Positions 1-12,069 of a stretch of DNA of 64,000 nucleotides are shown in pieces. The notes under the pieces were generated by a model. It was not told where the DNA came from. It ran no database searches and saw nothing but the letters and a program-made list of their open reading frames with translations. Made by a program: the position numbers and the translations under genes. The DNA is from Lithospermum erythrorhizon. Taxonomy: Eukaryota; Streptophyta; Magnoliopsida; Boraginales; Boraginaceae. The DNA lies in NCBI GenBank assembly GCA_019722365.1, contig JADFUC010000570.1, positions 62,001-126,000 of the forward strand, written 5' to 3'. Every line of letters begins with the position of its first letter. Within the stretch, counting starts at the first letter, position 1.

Positions 1-1080
1 TGTCTAGATGCATGATATAATTTGCTACACCTGTTAGCGAGTCGAATCAATCCGCGGGTTTCATTGTATCAAGACAGACCTGATTTGAAATCGAATCAAT
101 CGAAACTTTGTTAGATATAAGCTTCGAGTCGAACTTAAACCGTGTCTGTTTAAAATACGGAAAAGTTGATGTGTACTCGACTTGATGCTCGAATAAATCG
201 AATACGAATATACTCGGCGATTTAAAATCGACTTAAACAACACGAAACCAACTTCGAGGAAATGGACTCAAACCGACTCGTTATGTAATATAAATAAATA
301 ATAATATTTAAGTTTAAAAAATGAATCGAGGATTCTTGGCGCATACAGTTACCCGTCTGAATTTCTATAGTTTTTCTATTAAATTTTCATATATATTGAA
401 CTAATGAAAAGTGTGGTGTCTTTCTACTATCCTACTTGTATTAGAGAGATTGTGATTAGAGTTGGTTGTACATGAGTCGGGTCGAGTTCGAGTTGGAGAA
501 ATTTAAGCTCGACTGGAGTCATCACCGGTTGGTACCATTGTCGATGTCTTGTTCGAGCTAAATTGTCGTGATGGATTATAAATAAAATCTTGTTTATCAT
601 CAAATATTAGTAAAATTAATCACTACTTAATTAGAAGAATAAACATTTAAAATCATAAAAAGCTTAGCGCATATTATATTCGAACTTTATAACAAACTAA
701 AAACAAGAAACTAAATTGAAATAGATAAATTAGAATGAGAAAAGAGTTTTCAAAATATTTTTTGAAATTTATTTAAAAACCATGAAATTACTAATCTTAT
801 ATTCGCTTTAGTATATATTAATAATATAATAAAAGCCAAGCTAGCAAATAGGCTGCTTAGAACTAGGCGTGAGCTGAACCGACTTACACTTTGGGTTATT
901 ATAGATCGAGTCAAGCTCAAGCCTCCAACTCATCGAGTTTAACCGATCGAGCCGTTCAGTATAGCTTGATTCATGAACATTTTTAATTGTGATAATAATT
1001 GCATGTCCGTTCATTTTTCCTTTATTGAAGTGGATAGGAAATAAAAATATTTGAACACATTTAATCATCTTTCACTTTGT
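1..1080. repeat. AT-rich DNA with TCGAG/CGAGTCG patches, possible hAT-like remnant
   Basis: I see no gene here. Patches near 1-260, 470-570 and 870-980 are dense in GTCGAG, CTCGA and CGAGTC words, while the sequence between them is very AT-rich. Such CTCGAG-type runs are common in the subterminal parts of plant hAT-like non-autonomous elements, and the stretch around 905-980 reads like a corrupted version of one. No terminal inverted repeats or target duplications could be fixed, so the class is an inference. Short reading frames in this stretch have no recognisable content. Confidence 0.3.
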
Positions 1081-1189
1081 CGATGGTATTTGTTCTACTA
1101 GGAAACAACCCCTATACCTGAACTTCCTGAAGGATCTAAACCATGTTATTATCAGACCATATCAATTCAAGCATTATTTAATTTGATCG

Positions 1190-1850
1190 GCGAAGTAGCT
1201 GAAATTTGAGATTGAAGAAGCGTTTTAGCGTGAAGGAGATGCGGGGATCGAGGGCATCGAGAGGCAGAATGCCGATGAAGTCTCGATCTTATAATATTAC
1301 GTGCGTATAGATACATCCAGAGACCACGAGATTAAGATGGAGATGCCGATAAATGGAGGCCACATTTGTGTATAGGCGTTAGAGCCGTCGGGGCCAGGTC
1401 GTCGAGGCCGAGGTCTCGATGAGTCTGTGAAGCTTGTTAAACAAATGGGGATTAGGTCACGTTTATTCATTATCAAAAATTATTCAATTTCTCTCTAAAT
1501 TCCTTTTTGTTCCAAATTGATAGAGGTTGTTACCTATAACGGTTGTATAAATATGTATATCGTTTAAAATTAAATCAGTGTGTAGATTTGTCGTTGAGAA
1601 TACTAAATTATAAAGTATTTTCAGTGGAGAAAACTAATTTGATAGGGCTTTTTAACAATCGTTGAGAGTTAACTGGTTGATTTCTGCGGCCCGACAACAG
1701 GGCGTACCAAAGGGAGCACGTATAAAGATACGGTGTTATTCTTTCGGTATTTTAAATTTATTATGCGATTGGATTACATAGAGATATTAGACTTCGTTGT
1801 TTGGGTGTTGATATATACGTTTAGATATATGGATTCATGATCGATCACGA
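1190..1850 (+). repeat. 5' LTR of copia A (edges approximate)
   Basis: This stretch matches 16370-17030. The clearest shared blocks are around 1461-1520 against 16648-16705 (TTTATTCATTATC, then a run ending TTGTTCCAAATT) and 1586-1620 against 16768-16800 (TAGATTTGTC, GAGAATACTAAATTATAAA). The gag-like frame begins just downstream, as expected for a 5' LTR. The two copies differ by many short indels, so the exact edges are not certain. Confidence 0.7.
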
Positions 1851-1879
1851 TGATTGAGTATCGAGCGGTTGAAACTTAG

Positions 1880-4857
1880 TCTGGATATAGTTTATACGAA
1901 ATTCAAATGGCAATCTGAAGGTGTATCGACATATCTTTGTAGATAAATTCGATGGGGTTGATTTAAGCCCGTTGGAAGATGAGCATGGAGGATTATTTGT
2001 ATGGGAAGAAGAAGCTTCCCGCGAGCCTTTAGGCGAGAAGCCCGCAAATATGGAGATGGAAGAGTGGAACGAGCTAGATAGACAAGTCTTGGGTATAGTG
2101 AGACCGTGCTTGTCTAGAAACGTTGTTGCCAATGTAGCGAAGGAGACCACGACAAAGGGCTTGATGATAGCTTTGTCGGGGTTATATAGAACCATCAGCA
2201 ATGATAAGGAATGCGATTGATGAAACTATTGTTCAAGCGAGGATGTCAATGAATACTCCAATTCTTTGAACACATAGCCAGTTTCAATAGTTTGATAAAT
2301 CGGTTGTCTCTTGTTGAGGTTAACCGAGGATAATTCTGAGCATTGATACTATTGGCGTCTTTCTTGAGATAGTTGGGAGGCCCGATGAGAAATTTCTTTG
2401 TGGAGTAATTCAATCGGAAATGAAGTTGCGGCTTAAGGTAATTAGAAGCGATGTACGTCGAGAAGAAGTTCGGAAGAATGATGGAGTTGAAGGCTGCATT
2501 GAATGTAGGCAGTAGGAACTATGACAAAGGAAGCAGCAAAGAATAAATGGAGGTCAAGTCGAGGAAAGAGTAAGTCGAGTTTGGAGGACGTACTCTTGAG
2601 TCTGGGGATGTGGCAAGACTGGTCACATGTTGCGGCAATGCAAGGCATCTGGTAGTCGAGAGGGCAACAAGAACGATGTGAATGTTGTCGATGATTATGC
2701 GGATGCTCTACTCTTGTCTGTTGACTGTTCAATAAATTCTTGGATTCTTGATTCAGGAGCATCGTTTCATACAACACCCACTCAGGATATAATGTTGAAT
2801 TATATGGAGATTATGGAGTCGATTAAATGCTGCTAGCAGGTGAGCGCTAAAGATTGAAGGTATGGGGAGATGTGAACTTGAAGGCGTGAATGGTTCTACA
2901 CGGAGATTGACTAAAGTGAGGCATGTCTGGGATTGGTGAAAACTTGATCTACGTAGGTAATTTGGATGAGGATGGATCTGAGAACTACATTTGGTGAGCA
3001 AGCGGAAGGTAGCTCGAGGTAAATGGCTGGCAGTGCGAAGATAGATGCGTTGTACCGCTGCTGGGAGTTCTCAAGTAACTATAGGCTGTATTGATAGTTA
3101 AAGGCGATGTTGTGAAAGCGCGGCCGATTGGGCCAATAGGCGAAAGGTATGGGCCCCTTGTGCACAAATAATGTGATACACGAGCTTCCAATCACATTTG
3201 ATCATCATATCTGTGAGAGCTGCGTTAAGGGAAGCGAGAAGAAAAGTCGAGTTTGCTAAAGCTGGCGTTGAGCTAAATCGAGAGCAGGTTAGTTCACCGC
3301 AGATGTTTGGGGACGGCGCTGTTGGTTACGTGGGAGGTTCATGCATTATGTAACGCTTCGTGATGATCTGACGAGAAAGTTTGGGTTTACATTTCTGAAA
3401 AATAAATCCGAAGTTTATAAGAAGTCTTAATGGAGAGTTATGGTTGAGAATGAGGCGGAATTTGAGTGAAGTGTTTGAGATCAGGCAATTGGGGGTGAAT
3501 CACGGTGATATGGATTTCAAACATTATTGTCTCGAGAATGGAATTAGGATCACGAGAGAAGACTATTCGGGAACACCCAAGCGAGCGGAATAGGCTGAGA
3601 GGATGAATAGGGCCCGAATGGGCGATGCCGAGTATGAGTTTACCTTTGTGGTTTACCTCAGGCGATTCACAGGCGGGGCATAATCAATCTTCTTTGCATG
3701 ATAAGCGAGAAGGACCTTGATCCCTGCAATTTGAAATTCCGAAGAGAAGTGGAGTTCTAAGAAGGTAAATTACTCTTTCTTGAAAGTATTTGGTTGTTTG
3801 GCGTATGTTCATGTGGAAGCAAATGCTAGAAACAAGCTTGAGGCTAAATCCAACATTTGCTATTTTAGTAGTTATGGCGTATTTGAGATGGGATCTGAGT
3901 TACATGATTTGAAGAGCCCAGGAGATCGTCGAGCAGAATGTAATCTTGATGAACAAGTGTTATCTGAGAGGCAGACGGAAAGTGTTAGAGGAGAGAGAAG
4001 TGGAAGAAGAAGTCGCGAAATGCCGAGGAAGTCGAGTGCGCGGGGAGAAGGCGCGTAGCTCGATTTCGCTTCGAAATGGCATGTCTTAGATCGTGCCACT
4101 TGCTCTGAAGATCGACTGAAGATCCTTTTCTTTGATATACCACCTTTAGAAGAGATGGAGTTCGAGATGGAGGAGGCAGCGAGTACGATGATAACATTTA
4201 CGTCGGTGATCAGGGAAGATTGTTCTGATAGTGTCCAGATGAGGCAGCAGTACCGAGAGAAGAAGTATCCGTGTCGAGAGAAAACCAACTTCAGAGGTAT
4301 TCTCCCTCTGTTAAGCAGCGGCGCAGTAAGTTATGTCGAGAAGCAGTCTGATGTGATGAAGCGATCGAAGTGGGAGTTAGCGATGGAAGAGGAGATAGAT
4401 GCATTGTTGACAAACATGACGTGGGAGTTAATAAGAGCCGCCAGGAAGCCGAGGAAAATATTGCGGAATAAATGGAGTGCAGAATCGAGGAGGAGCAGGA
4501 TGGGTAGCAAGCGCTACAAAGCTCGTTTAGTTGTCAAAGGATTCAGCAGAGAGGAAGGAATTGACTGTGAAATATTCGCCCGTAGTCAGCTTGTGACAAT
4601 CGAGAGCGTGCAGGATTGGTAGCGAGAGATGATCTGGCCGTGAGATGGATGTAAAAGCTGGCGTTTGCATGGTGATCACAGATGAAGAGTTATTCATGAA
4701 CCAACCTCGAGGTTTGAGGTTAGAGGAAAGAAGATTTAGTGCGCAAACTTCAAGAGCTTGTACGGCTTGAAACAAGCTCCGAAGCGATGGAATATTACGC
4801 TTGAAATTTAAAGGCGTGAGGCATCCTTCATCCAGGTCGAATTCAATCCTTTGGCTT
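1880..4857 (+). pseudogene. Copia A gag-pol remnant, 5' part (gag, CCHC knuckle, protease, integrase, start of RT)
   Basis: A degraded Ty1-copia polyprotein on the plus strand. Recognisable pieces in order are: a UBN2-type gag segment at 1921-2220 (ELDRQVLGIVRPCLSR, then AKETTTKGLM); a CCHC zinc knuckle ending GHMLRQC near 2625-2645; the aspartic protease motif WILDSGASFHTT at about 2741-2775; the GAG-pre-integrase motif near 3210-3260; integrase pieces including the ERMNRARM region near 3595; KVFGCLAYVH at 3783; and the reverse transcriptase start (MEEEIDALL, RYKARLVVKGFS) at 4380-4560. The YGLKQAP box is near 4760-4780. Stops and frameshifts occur every few dozen codons, so it is non-functional. 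Copia sequence runs to about 4857, is interrupted by the kinase-carrying insertion, and resumes at about 15385 with the next part of RT. Confidence 0.88.
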
Positions 4858-4860
4858 TTC

Positions 4861-5046
4861 ATGTGTGACTTTTCCGTCATTACAGCTTGAATTTATGACA
4901 AAATTAATTAAGAGCGTTAAATTTCAGATTAAAGTCATTTCGTTGACACGTGCCGTCGTGACTACGTTTAAGGAGTTAATTTAGTATTTCATATTGTTAA
5001 AAATAAAAAAAATAAAAAAAATGTAAAACGAATTGGGGCAAATCAG
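4861..5046 (-). repeat. Left terminal inverted repeat of the kinase-carrying element
   Basis: The reverse complement of this segment aligns along its length with 15043-15245. Shared landmarks include TTGCCCCAATTCG, ACAATATGAAAT, TTTTGTCATAA and GACGGAAAAGTCA. The copies differ by scattered substitutions and short indels. Confidence 0.8.
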
Positions 5047-5099
5047 AAATATGTATAAAGAAATCAAAACTTTCTAACAGTATAAGCTTGAAATAATAC

Positions 5100-5685
5100 C
5101 ATAAAGATGATATTCCAAAGATCCAAAGGGAATGTATTCATAAACAAGAATACGTTCGTCCCCCTCAGCACAATAACCAATCAAAATGACAAGATTTGGA
5201 TGGCGCAGACGACTAAGCATCAAAACTTCCACCTCAAACTCCTTCTCGCCTTGCAAACCTGATTCTTTCAACTTTTTCAGAGCAACAATCTACCAAAAGT
5301 GATCCAAAATCCAAAATCCAGATTAAAAATCAAGAATTTACTAAAAGTTATCACAAACTCCAAACTCAAGATCAGAAATCAAGAAATAAATTTTTTTTTG
5401 TTTTGAAATTATTACCAGCCCAGTACTCTCTAAAACTCCTTTGTAAACTAGCCCAAATCCGCCTTCTCCAATAAGTGCTTCCTCACTGAAATTGTTTGTC
5501 GCAGATGCAAGTTCACTATATGAAAAGACTCGTGCTTCAAGATGACCATCCACTGGACTATTTAACTGTGTCTCATCTATAACATGATCATCCCCTGCTA
5601 CTACTTGATTTTCTTGTTGCACCTTAGCTATACCACTTTCTCGAGCTACATGGACATACATTTTGAAACAGAATTCAGATGCCAT
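5100..5685 (-). pseudogene. Captured RLCK-VII/PBS1-like protein kinase fragment (two exons)
   Basis: On the minus strand, exon A (5685-5416, 90 codons from ATG) has a polar leader and then the kinase N-lobe entry: [18 protein letters not shown] and the glycine-rich loop [13 protein letters not shown] clean GT donor follows GVLESTGL. Exon B (5289-5100) starts after an AG acceptor with [11 protein letters not shown], which carries the ATP-binding lysine, and continues through [22 protein letters not shown] and [16 protein letters not shown] to a second donor at about 5100. This is the N-lobe of a PBS1-like/RLCK-VII or PERK-type kinase. The HRD catalytic loop, DFG and the activation segment are all absent: about 50 bp into the next intron the sequence runs into the left inverted repeat. 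It cannot be an active kinase. Both exons and splice sites are intact, unlike the surrounding retroelements, which fits capture of a genomic gene fragment. A truncated resident gene is less likely given its position inside copia A. Confidence 0.85.
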
Positions 5686-6290
5686 GTGTCAATAATGGAG
5701 TAGTTTATAGCAGAACAAATTAATCAAGATCATGAACAAATATCCTAACTAATCTTCTTTCTTCCAACAAAACTCCAAAATCATGAATTTAAGAAACTAT
5801 GCAAAACTGAAAATGGAACTGTATACTAATGTAGTGAAATTCAATCACAAATTCCATTATAAATCACTTCAATAAAACCCAATTATTTGCAATTCTACAA
5901 AACAAACATATCCAGAAGTAGAATCAAAGCATCAAGCATCAGGGTGGTTAAATAAAAAAGGGGTAACAAATTATTCTTTTTTGAAAAACCGACTAGCCTA
6001 ATTGCATGCTTAGCTTCAGAAGAACAATGCAGAAGCCATTTCAGGAGCTCTTGATGATAATAACAAATAATGAATGGAAGGATTTACTAATTGAATACTT
6101 AGCTATAGAAGAACAAACCAGAAGCCATTTCAGGAGCTCTTTCGGATTCATTATCTTGGCTTTGATCTTCTACAACTTGATTTGCTAGTTGGGCTTCAGC
6201 TACATCACTTTTTTGAGCTACATGAACATACATTTTGAAACAGAATTCAATACCCTCTATTAAATACTAGTTTATAGTAATCCAAGTTCA
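5600..6290 (-). repeat. Internal duplications of the captured kinase 5' end
   Basis: Two duplications are visible. The leader of kinase exon A (about 5610-5740) is repeated at about 6180-6290; both copies carry the text ACATACATTTTGAAACAGAA and a following TAGTTTATAG. Separately, 6009-6052 is repeated at 6098-6141 (AGAAGCCATTTCAGGAGCTC), offset by 89 bp. The upstream part of the captured fragment was therefore rearranged, or the donor gene already carried these repeats. The stretch between 5700 and 6000 is AT-rich and holds nothing else I recognise. Confidence 0.7.
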
Positions 6291-6300
6291 TCAAAATTGC

Positions 6301-7115
6301 TGATGATGAGCACTCCTACCGAAGCCATGAAGACATATTACAGCGATCACGGTATACGACACGCCGCCAGACATCGACGCCAAGTGTCAAATGATGGCGG
6401 CTTTTAATACGCCTCGCCAGATGACGGGCAGCCGAGATTCTCCACGATTTCAGAAATCTTGTAGATCTCAACAAAGAGATTCCTTTGCTGACAAGAATGC
6501 TTATTAAGCAAGCCACAAGCTTATGTATGGGCCGTACGCTTATGCATACATTTCATATCAAACATCTTACCATAAACGAAGTGATTTAAACCCTCACAAG
6601 ACTACACTATAAAAGACACCGGCCGATTGTGATGACGCGATCACCGAAACATATTTGATTAGAGCCTTCTTGTATTAATGTAAAAGCATACTCGTAAAGG
6701 TAGCTGTATCAATCATGCTACATTCACTACTCTTCTAACTTAATGCATGCTGTTACAACACATTGTCAGCGACAATCTTGGTTTTTCGAGATCAGACCAC
6801 GCCGACACCTGGATAAGATCGAATGTGAGAACATAGACAGTATGATCCTACCAGAACTAAGCCACGCTACTATTTAAACGCGATCGCTTGTATAAGTCCC
6901 TACCAGAATAACTTCGCCATCAAGTGGAAGTTTCTCTCCAGGCTACCGCCTCTGCAGACGAAAAGTGACTTTGCACCAACCTGGTTAACAATCTTCATGC
7001 TGCTTTACTTTACCGGCCCTTTGTCTTTTCAGGCTCGAGTATTTGGATTCGTGAATTCAGTGTTTTGACCGCTGGCCTGACACTGACCGCCAAGCCGAAG
7101 CAGCTCACTCTTTCA
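6301..7115 (+). repeat. 5' LTR of copia B
   Basis: It aligns with 14160-15020. Nearly intact shared words include GCAGCCGAGATTCTCCACGA, GAGATCAGACCACGCCGACA, TCGCTTGTATAAGTCCCTAC and CTTTGTCTTTT, separated by blocks with many short indels. It begins with TG and ends TTTCA. A primer-binding site after 7115 is not readable. Confidence 0.75.
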
Positions 7116-7379
7116 ATCGGTGACGTGAAATGCGACTGACATATGTGAGCTGCAGACCATCCAGCCCACCTCGGCATACGGACGTCATAAAGAGGAGGTT
7201 CTATTACGAAACCTCCACAATCGGACGTGAAGAATTATCCCTACTGAGTTAGATGACCTTTCAAATCTATTGATTCTAAGACCCTAAGTCAATAATATCA
7301 AGCGACACCTCCCACTAAAGCGAATGCAAGGAGGAGAAATTGTTGTGAAAACCGAGGCCGAAAAGGACCTCGCAGGTTA

Positions 7380-10300
7380 ATTTGCAGTCAGTTCTAGGAA
7401 ATGACAAAGCATCGAATGCTATATTTCACGGCCGCCGATCCAAATGTGTTCAAATGATTAGTACTTCGCATCATCATATGAAGTACGGGATATTCTCCAA
7501 ACCGCATATGAAGCGAACCGCGGCGTAAGTGATGTCAAGACTCCAACAACTAACAACTGGGATGTGAAACCGCCAGATGAAGAAGACGAGACGATATCGC
7601 TTATAACTCTAGAATAAATGATATGGCAAACGAAGCATCTGTGACTTCGGGGAGCCCATATCAAATGAAAAGCAGGTTCGAAAGGTACTAAGATCCATTC
7701 CACAAAGATTTGAAAGTAAGGTTACGGCGATAGAAGAAGCCCAAGATCTTAGTGTTATGCGACTAGATGATCTAATTGGAAATCTTACCACATATGAGAT
7801 GAAGATAGACTCCTCTCGAGCCTACAAAGAAAGTGGATCGCACTAAGTGTCGGATACAAAAGAAGAGACGGTTTAAGCATGAAACCATGAGCTTACTTGC
7901 TAAAATTTCAACAAAAACCATGAAAAGGTTTAATAAAAATCGTTGGCAGGAAGCATAACTCCAAGAGTTATGACAAACGGTTCGACAAAGGAAAAAAGGA
8001 CCAACAAAATCACGTGGTGAAAGCCGCATAAATGGAATAATGCCCACAACAAAACCAACAACTTTGTGGGAAGCTGGATCCAATGTAACGGGCGTTCTTT
8101 GGACACATTCGTTCACAATGTCCAAACTACATCAAAAGCAAACCAGAGTTACTACTCTACTCATTCCGATGACGATATCAATAAGCATTTAAGTAGTAAT
8201 CAAACACCTTTTGTCAGCGTTTCAACGCTAAAGTCCATCAAGAAGAAAAGTGGTCACTAAACTATATGTCACAATCACCCGATACCGAAAGCGATTTAAT
8301 ATGAGTAGTCGATCGAGAGGAATTGATACCAACTATCAAATGCGTTATTTCAAAATGGACCAAATTAACTCCATAGCTTCTCACCATGGTAGAAACCGAA
8401 AAAACGAGCCTATCAGGCAAAATATGAATCTTCAGAAAGAAAATCGAGGAGCAAAAGGATGAGATTATTTTCTGGGGAAAAATTCAAACCATGACTAGAG
8501 GCATCAAAATGATTTAATTTAGTAATCGAAATTTCACGTAAACTGAAAAGCAAGAATTTATCTGTGATCCTGAATAGACGTACGTAAATCAAAAGAGCAT
8601 TCAATCTACCATGACGCCCGCTAAGGATACCGACAACAAACAAATTAGGTACGGAAGAAAAATGGGCGAGTCGAAATGCTATCATCATGAAGAAAGGGAC
8701 ACATAAAGACCACATCACAAACTTTATGGTAAAAAGCGAAGAAGCAAGCATAACGCGCCTGTAAAGCGAGCGGGTGCGAAGAACCTGCATTGGCACGCCA
8801 GGTTCACCTCTCAAAGCTACCGCTGGGGAGGCGGTACTTGATGCTGGTCGCTTCCAAACACACGACGGTTCAAATCTCATCCAAGAACATGTAAGAAATA
8901 CGAGGAGAGCGCCACAATTTTATGGTATAGCGAAAGTTAATTAATCGAAAAGTATGCCTTAACGCAGGATCAGTCAAGCCGAGGAATGTATTATTAGTAG
9001 ATGGTCGATCAGAAACCCCACGCGATCACCAATCGCGCTGATTTAGTGGACGGGGCGTTGCTTTCACCAAAGATACGCTGCAGCAAAGAATGCCTCTGGT
9101 GAGAACCAATCATGAAGTGGTACAGATCAATCGACAATCACATTATGGACATCTCACAAGAGTACGCCATGCAAAAGCGAGCTGGACAAGGACTCTTTGC
9201 ACAAAAGATCGGGGCAATACAAACTACGTAAACATTCAACACCGATCTCAAAAAGAAGCTCGTAAGGGATCTCCCACATGAACATAAAGAAAAACCCGCG
9301 AAGGCTGGGTTGAAGCTATAATTGTTGTCCCAATTAATTGTTACAACAAGTTGCTACTTACTAATACTTCGAGCTATTAAGCACATGGACTTAATGGACC
9401 AATGCAAGTAGAAAGTGTCGTGGTTAAGTATATATGTCTGTGTCGATGATTTTCACGATATAATGTAAGGAATTTCTCGAGAAAATCCGATGCCTTTGAG
9501 GTGTTTCAACAACCGCTACTCAACTACAGAAAAAGGACTGACAATCATTAGGATCGGCGATCATGGAAAGGAATTTGAAATTCTCGCCTATAGAATTTTG
9601 TAATATGCGAATCGTAGCATGAAGTTTTCAGCCTCCCATCACTCCCACAAAGAAACGGATTGCTTGGAAAGAAAGAATCGACCATCCAAGAAATGGCCGT
9701 GAGCGACGGGCCAGACGCCAAGAAAATTCGATAAAAATTCTCGCGTAGGCCGTCAACATCGACGCTATATTCACAAATAATTACAAGCTGATCAGAACAA
9801 ACAATACCACATATGAAATACGCGAGGGTATGCCCAAGGTTCAATATTTTCATATTTTGGTAGTGTTTCGCTACATTCTTGTCGATCGGTAACAACGGCA
9901 AAATTGGCGTCAAAGGAGTATGAAGCGAATATTTCGGGATACCTTAAACAAAGCAGGCATTAAGAGTATACAACAAACGGACACAAACTATCAGCGGAGT
10001 CAATAAACGAAAAGTCATCGATCGTCAACATCCGTAAGCAGGAGGAGTGAAGCAGTGAAGCCGACGCTGGTTAATCCAACTGCCCCTCGATCGAGTAAGG
10101 AACAACAGCTTAAAGAAAATGGAAACAACTCCATCATTGAACAACGACTGGATTTAGCCTACCGCACGGATTCAAGACTATCCCATCAAGAATATTAATA
10201 GGTAACAGAGCGAGGATCACCACAAGACAAAAAAAGAGAGAGTTGATTACGTAAAAATGGCCGGGTTATTTGCGTAAACATGCTTTATCAAAATCGAACT

Positions 10301-11800
10301 AAAGACGCGAAGACCGTACTTCAAGATGAAAAATCGGATCAATGCCATGCAAATAAGAACCGACATGGGGCCGAGAGAAGTTCGTTCAAATTAAAAGCGC
10401 CAAAAAGATCACAATGTTATAGAACAAAATGGATCTTCAAGAATAACCATGAAAAAGGGAATGTTATCGTAAACAAGGCCAGTTAGTAACCAAGGGTACA
10501 TCAAGCCGGGGCGGAATCGATTTTGAAGAAACATTTGCCCAAGCCATGAACGGAGGCCAATGGGACATTACTTGCACTAGCATGTCTCCTAAAATTCAAA
10601 CTGTATCAAATGGATGTCAAACAAATTTCTAAATGGCATAGTTCGCTTTAAGAAGTATATGTAACAACCCAAAGGCTTGAGGATTCAGTCTAAAGCGAGA
10701 TCAAGTCTACAAACTCAAAGTAAGGCACTCTATTGGTTAAAACAAGCTCCTAGAGTACGGTATTTAAAGACTAACTGCCTATCTACTCAAGAATGGCTAT
10801 ACACGGGAGAAGACGCATCTTATTCATAAAAAAGGAGAAAGATCACCACGGTAGCCTGGTGATCTATGTCGATGACATTGTTTTTGGTGGAATATCAAAC
10901 TAACCGGTACAACTGCTCGCTCAATGACGGGAAGCTTTAATTTCAGATGAAAGATGGCAGAGAATTGAAATTTTTCTTGGGAATCCAGACGCTGACGTAA
11001 GGAGAGCATATTCATCTCCCAATCAAAATATGCCAAGAGCATCGTATTTAAATTTGGTCTCGAGAATGCTAAGCCAAAGAGAACACCTATGGCAACCTAC
11101 GAAGATTACCAAGGATGAGAGGGAAAAGAAGTCGACATTAGCAACTATGTAAGATTGGAAGTTCCATGGCTTTAACAGCCTAGCGTATTCGATATCGCAT
11201 TACTCAAGTTGAGTTTGTGTGCAAGGTTTCAAGCCGCACCTTAAAGAAAAGCCACTAATTCACAAGAGATTATAAAATATGCGGCAAGGTACTCTCAACC
11301 ATGGGTTATCAGATACGTCAATAATTAACAATTCTCTTAGGTACTCAAAGACAGCCGATCAAGTGAATGTCAAGATAGAAAAAGACTCGTGGGGACGTTT
11401 TCTTGGAAATAATTTGGTGTCACGGGTTTAGTCAAAAATGTAACTCAGATCTCTATCCACAGCAGTAAGCCGAGTATACTGGCAAATAGAAGCAAGCGCA
11501 CTCAATTAATATGGACGGCTAAACGACGAGGAATACGGTGTCAACCTGTGTGTCAGCGACTCTCTTCCGTGATAAATACGAAAGTTAAGTATTTCAAAGA
11601 ACTCGCATAACACAGCCAGAATCCAAGCATATCGATATAAGACATCACTTCATAAGAGAGCTAGTTGAAAACAAAGAAATTCAATCGAAATACGTTAGCA
11701 ATCGAGAAACAGACGGCCGATATCTTTACCAAAGGATCGGATGAATCGCCTCGGTATCTAAGAGCCACCCTAGGCTCAGGTGTTATAGACAACAGGTCAG
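7380..11800 (+). pseudogene. Copia B gag-pol remnant (gag, zinc knuckle, integrase, RT, RNase H)
   Basis: A plus-strand copia polyprotein that survives only in shifted fragments. Gag text is clear near 7715-7800 (KVTAIEEAQDLSV, LIGNLTTYEMKI), followed by zinc-knuckle remains near 8080-8130. Integrase remnants lie at about 9380-9680 (a GPMQVESV block, a DDFSRY block near 9450 and a RKNRTIQEMA-like block near 9680). The RT start is at 10280-10500 (RNVIGTKWIFKN-like, then the GIDFEETFA block). The YVDDI motif is near 10870, and the strand ends with RNase H pieces and an ADIFTK motif at about 11717. Frameshifts are dense, so no product is expected. The spacing of the pieces is normal, so little has been lost; the sequence is corrupted rather than deleted. 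Confidence 0.82.
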
Positions 11801-12069
11801 ACCGTTATAACATTCATCGAAGAGCCAAGTGTTATAACAAATATGTCAAAAGGCCTAACGTTACGTTTTGAAATCAAGTGTTAATCGAAATTTATTGGGC
11901 TTATGCCTTTATTGAAGAACGCAGGCCATCAGCCTCGCCTCTCACAACTCTCATACCACTCACGCATAACTTACTCTCTCTCATAAACACTCAAACTTCC
12001 TCCTTCCAATAATCAAAATCTCTTCGAAAAATCTTACTAAATTAAAAACCTTTCGCCTCTTCTTTCAAA

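Noticed and set aside
3872..4288. 138-codon open frame on the minus strand
   Set aside because: It lies antisense to the copia A integrase/RT remnant, which explains the region on the plus strand. It is a shadow frame.
8413..8880. 155-codon open frame on the minus strand
   Set aside because: It is antisense to copia B gag-pol and has no recognisable domain.
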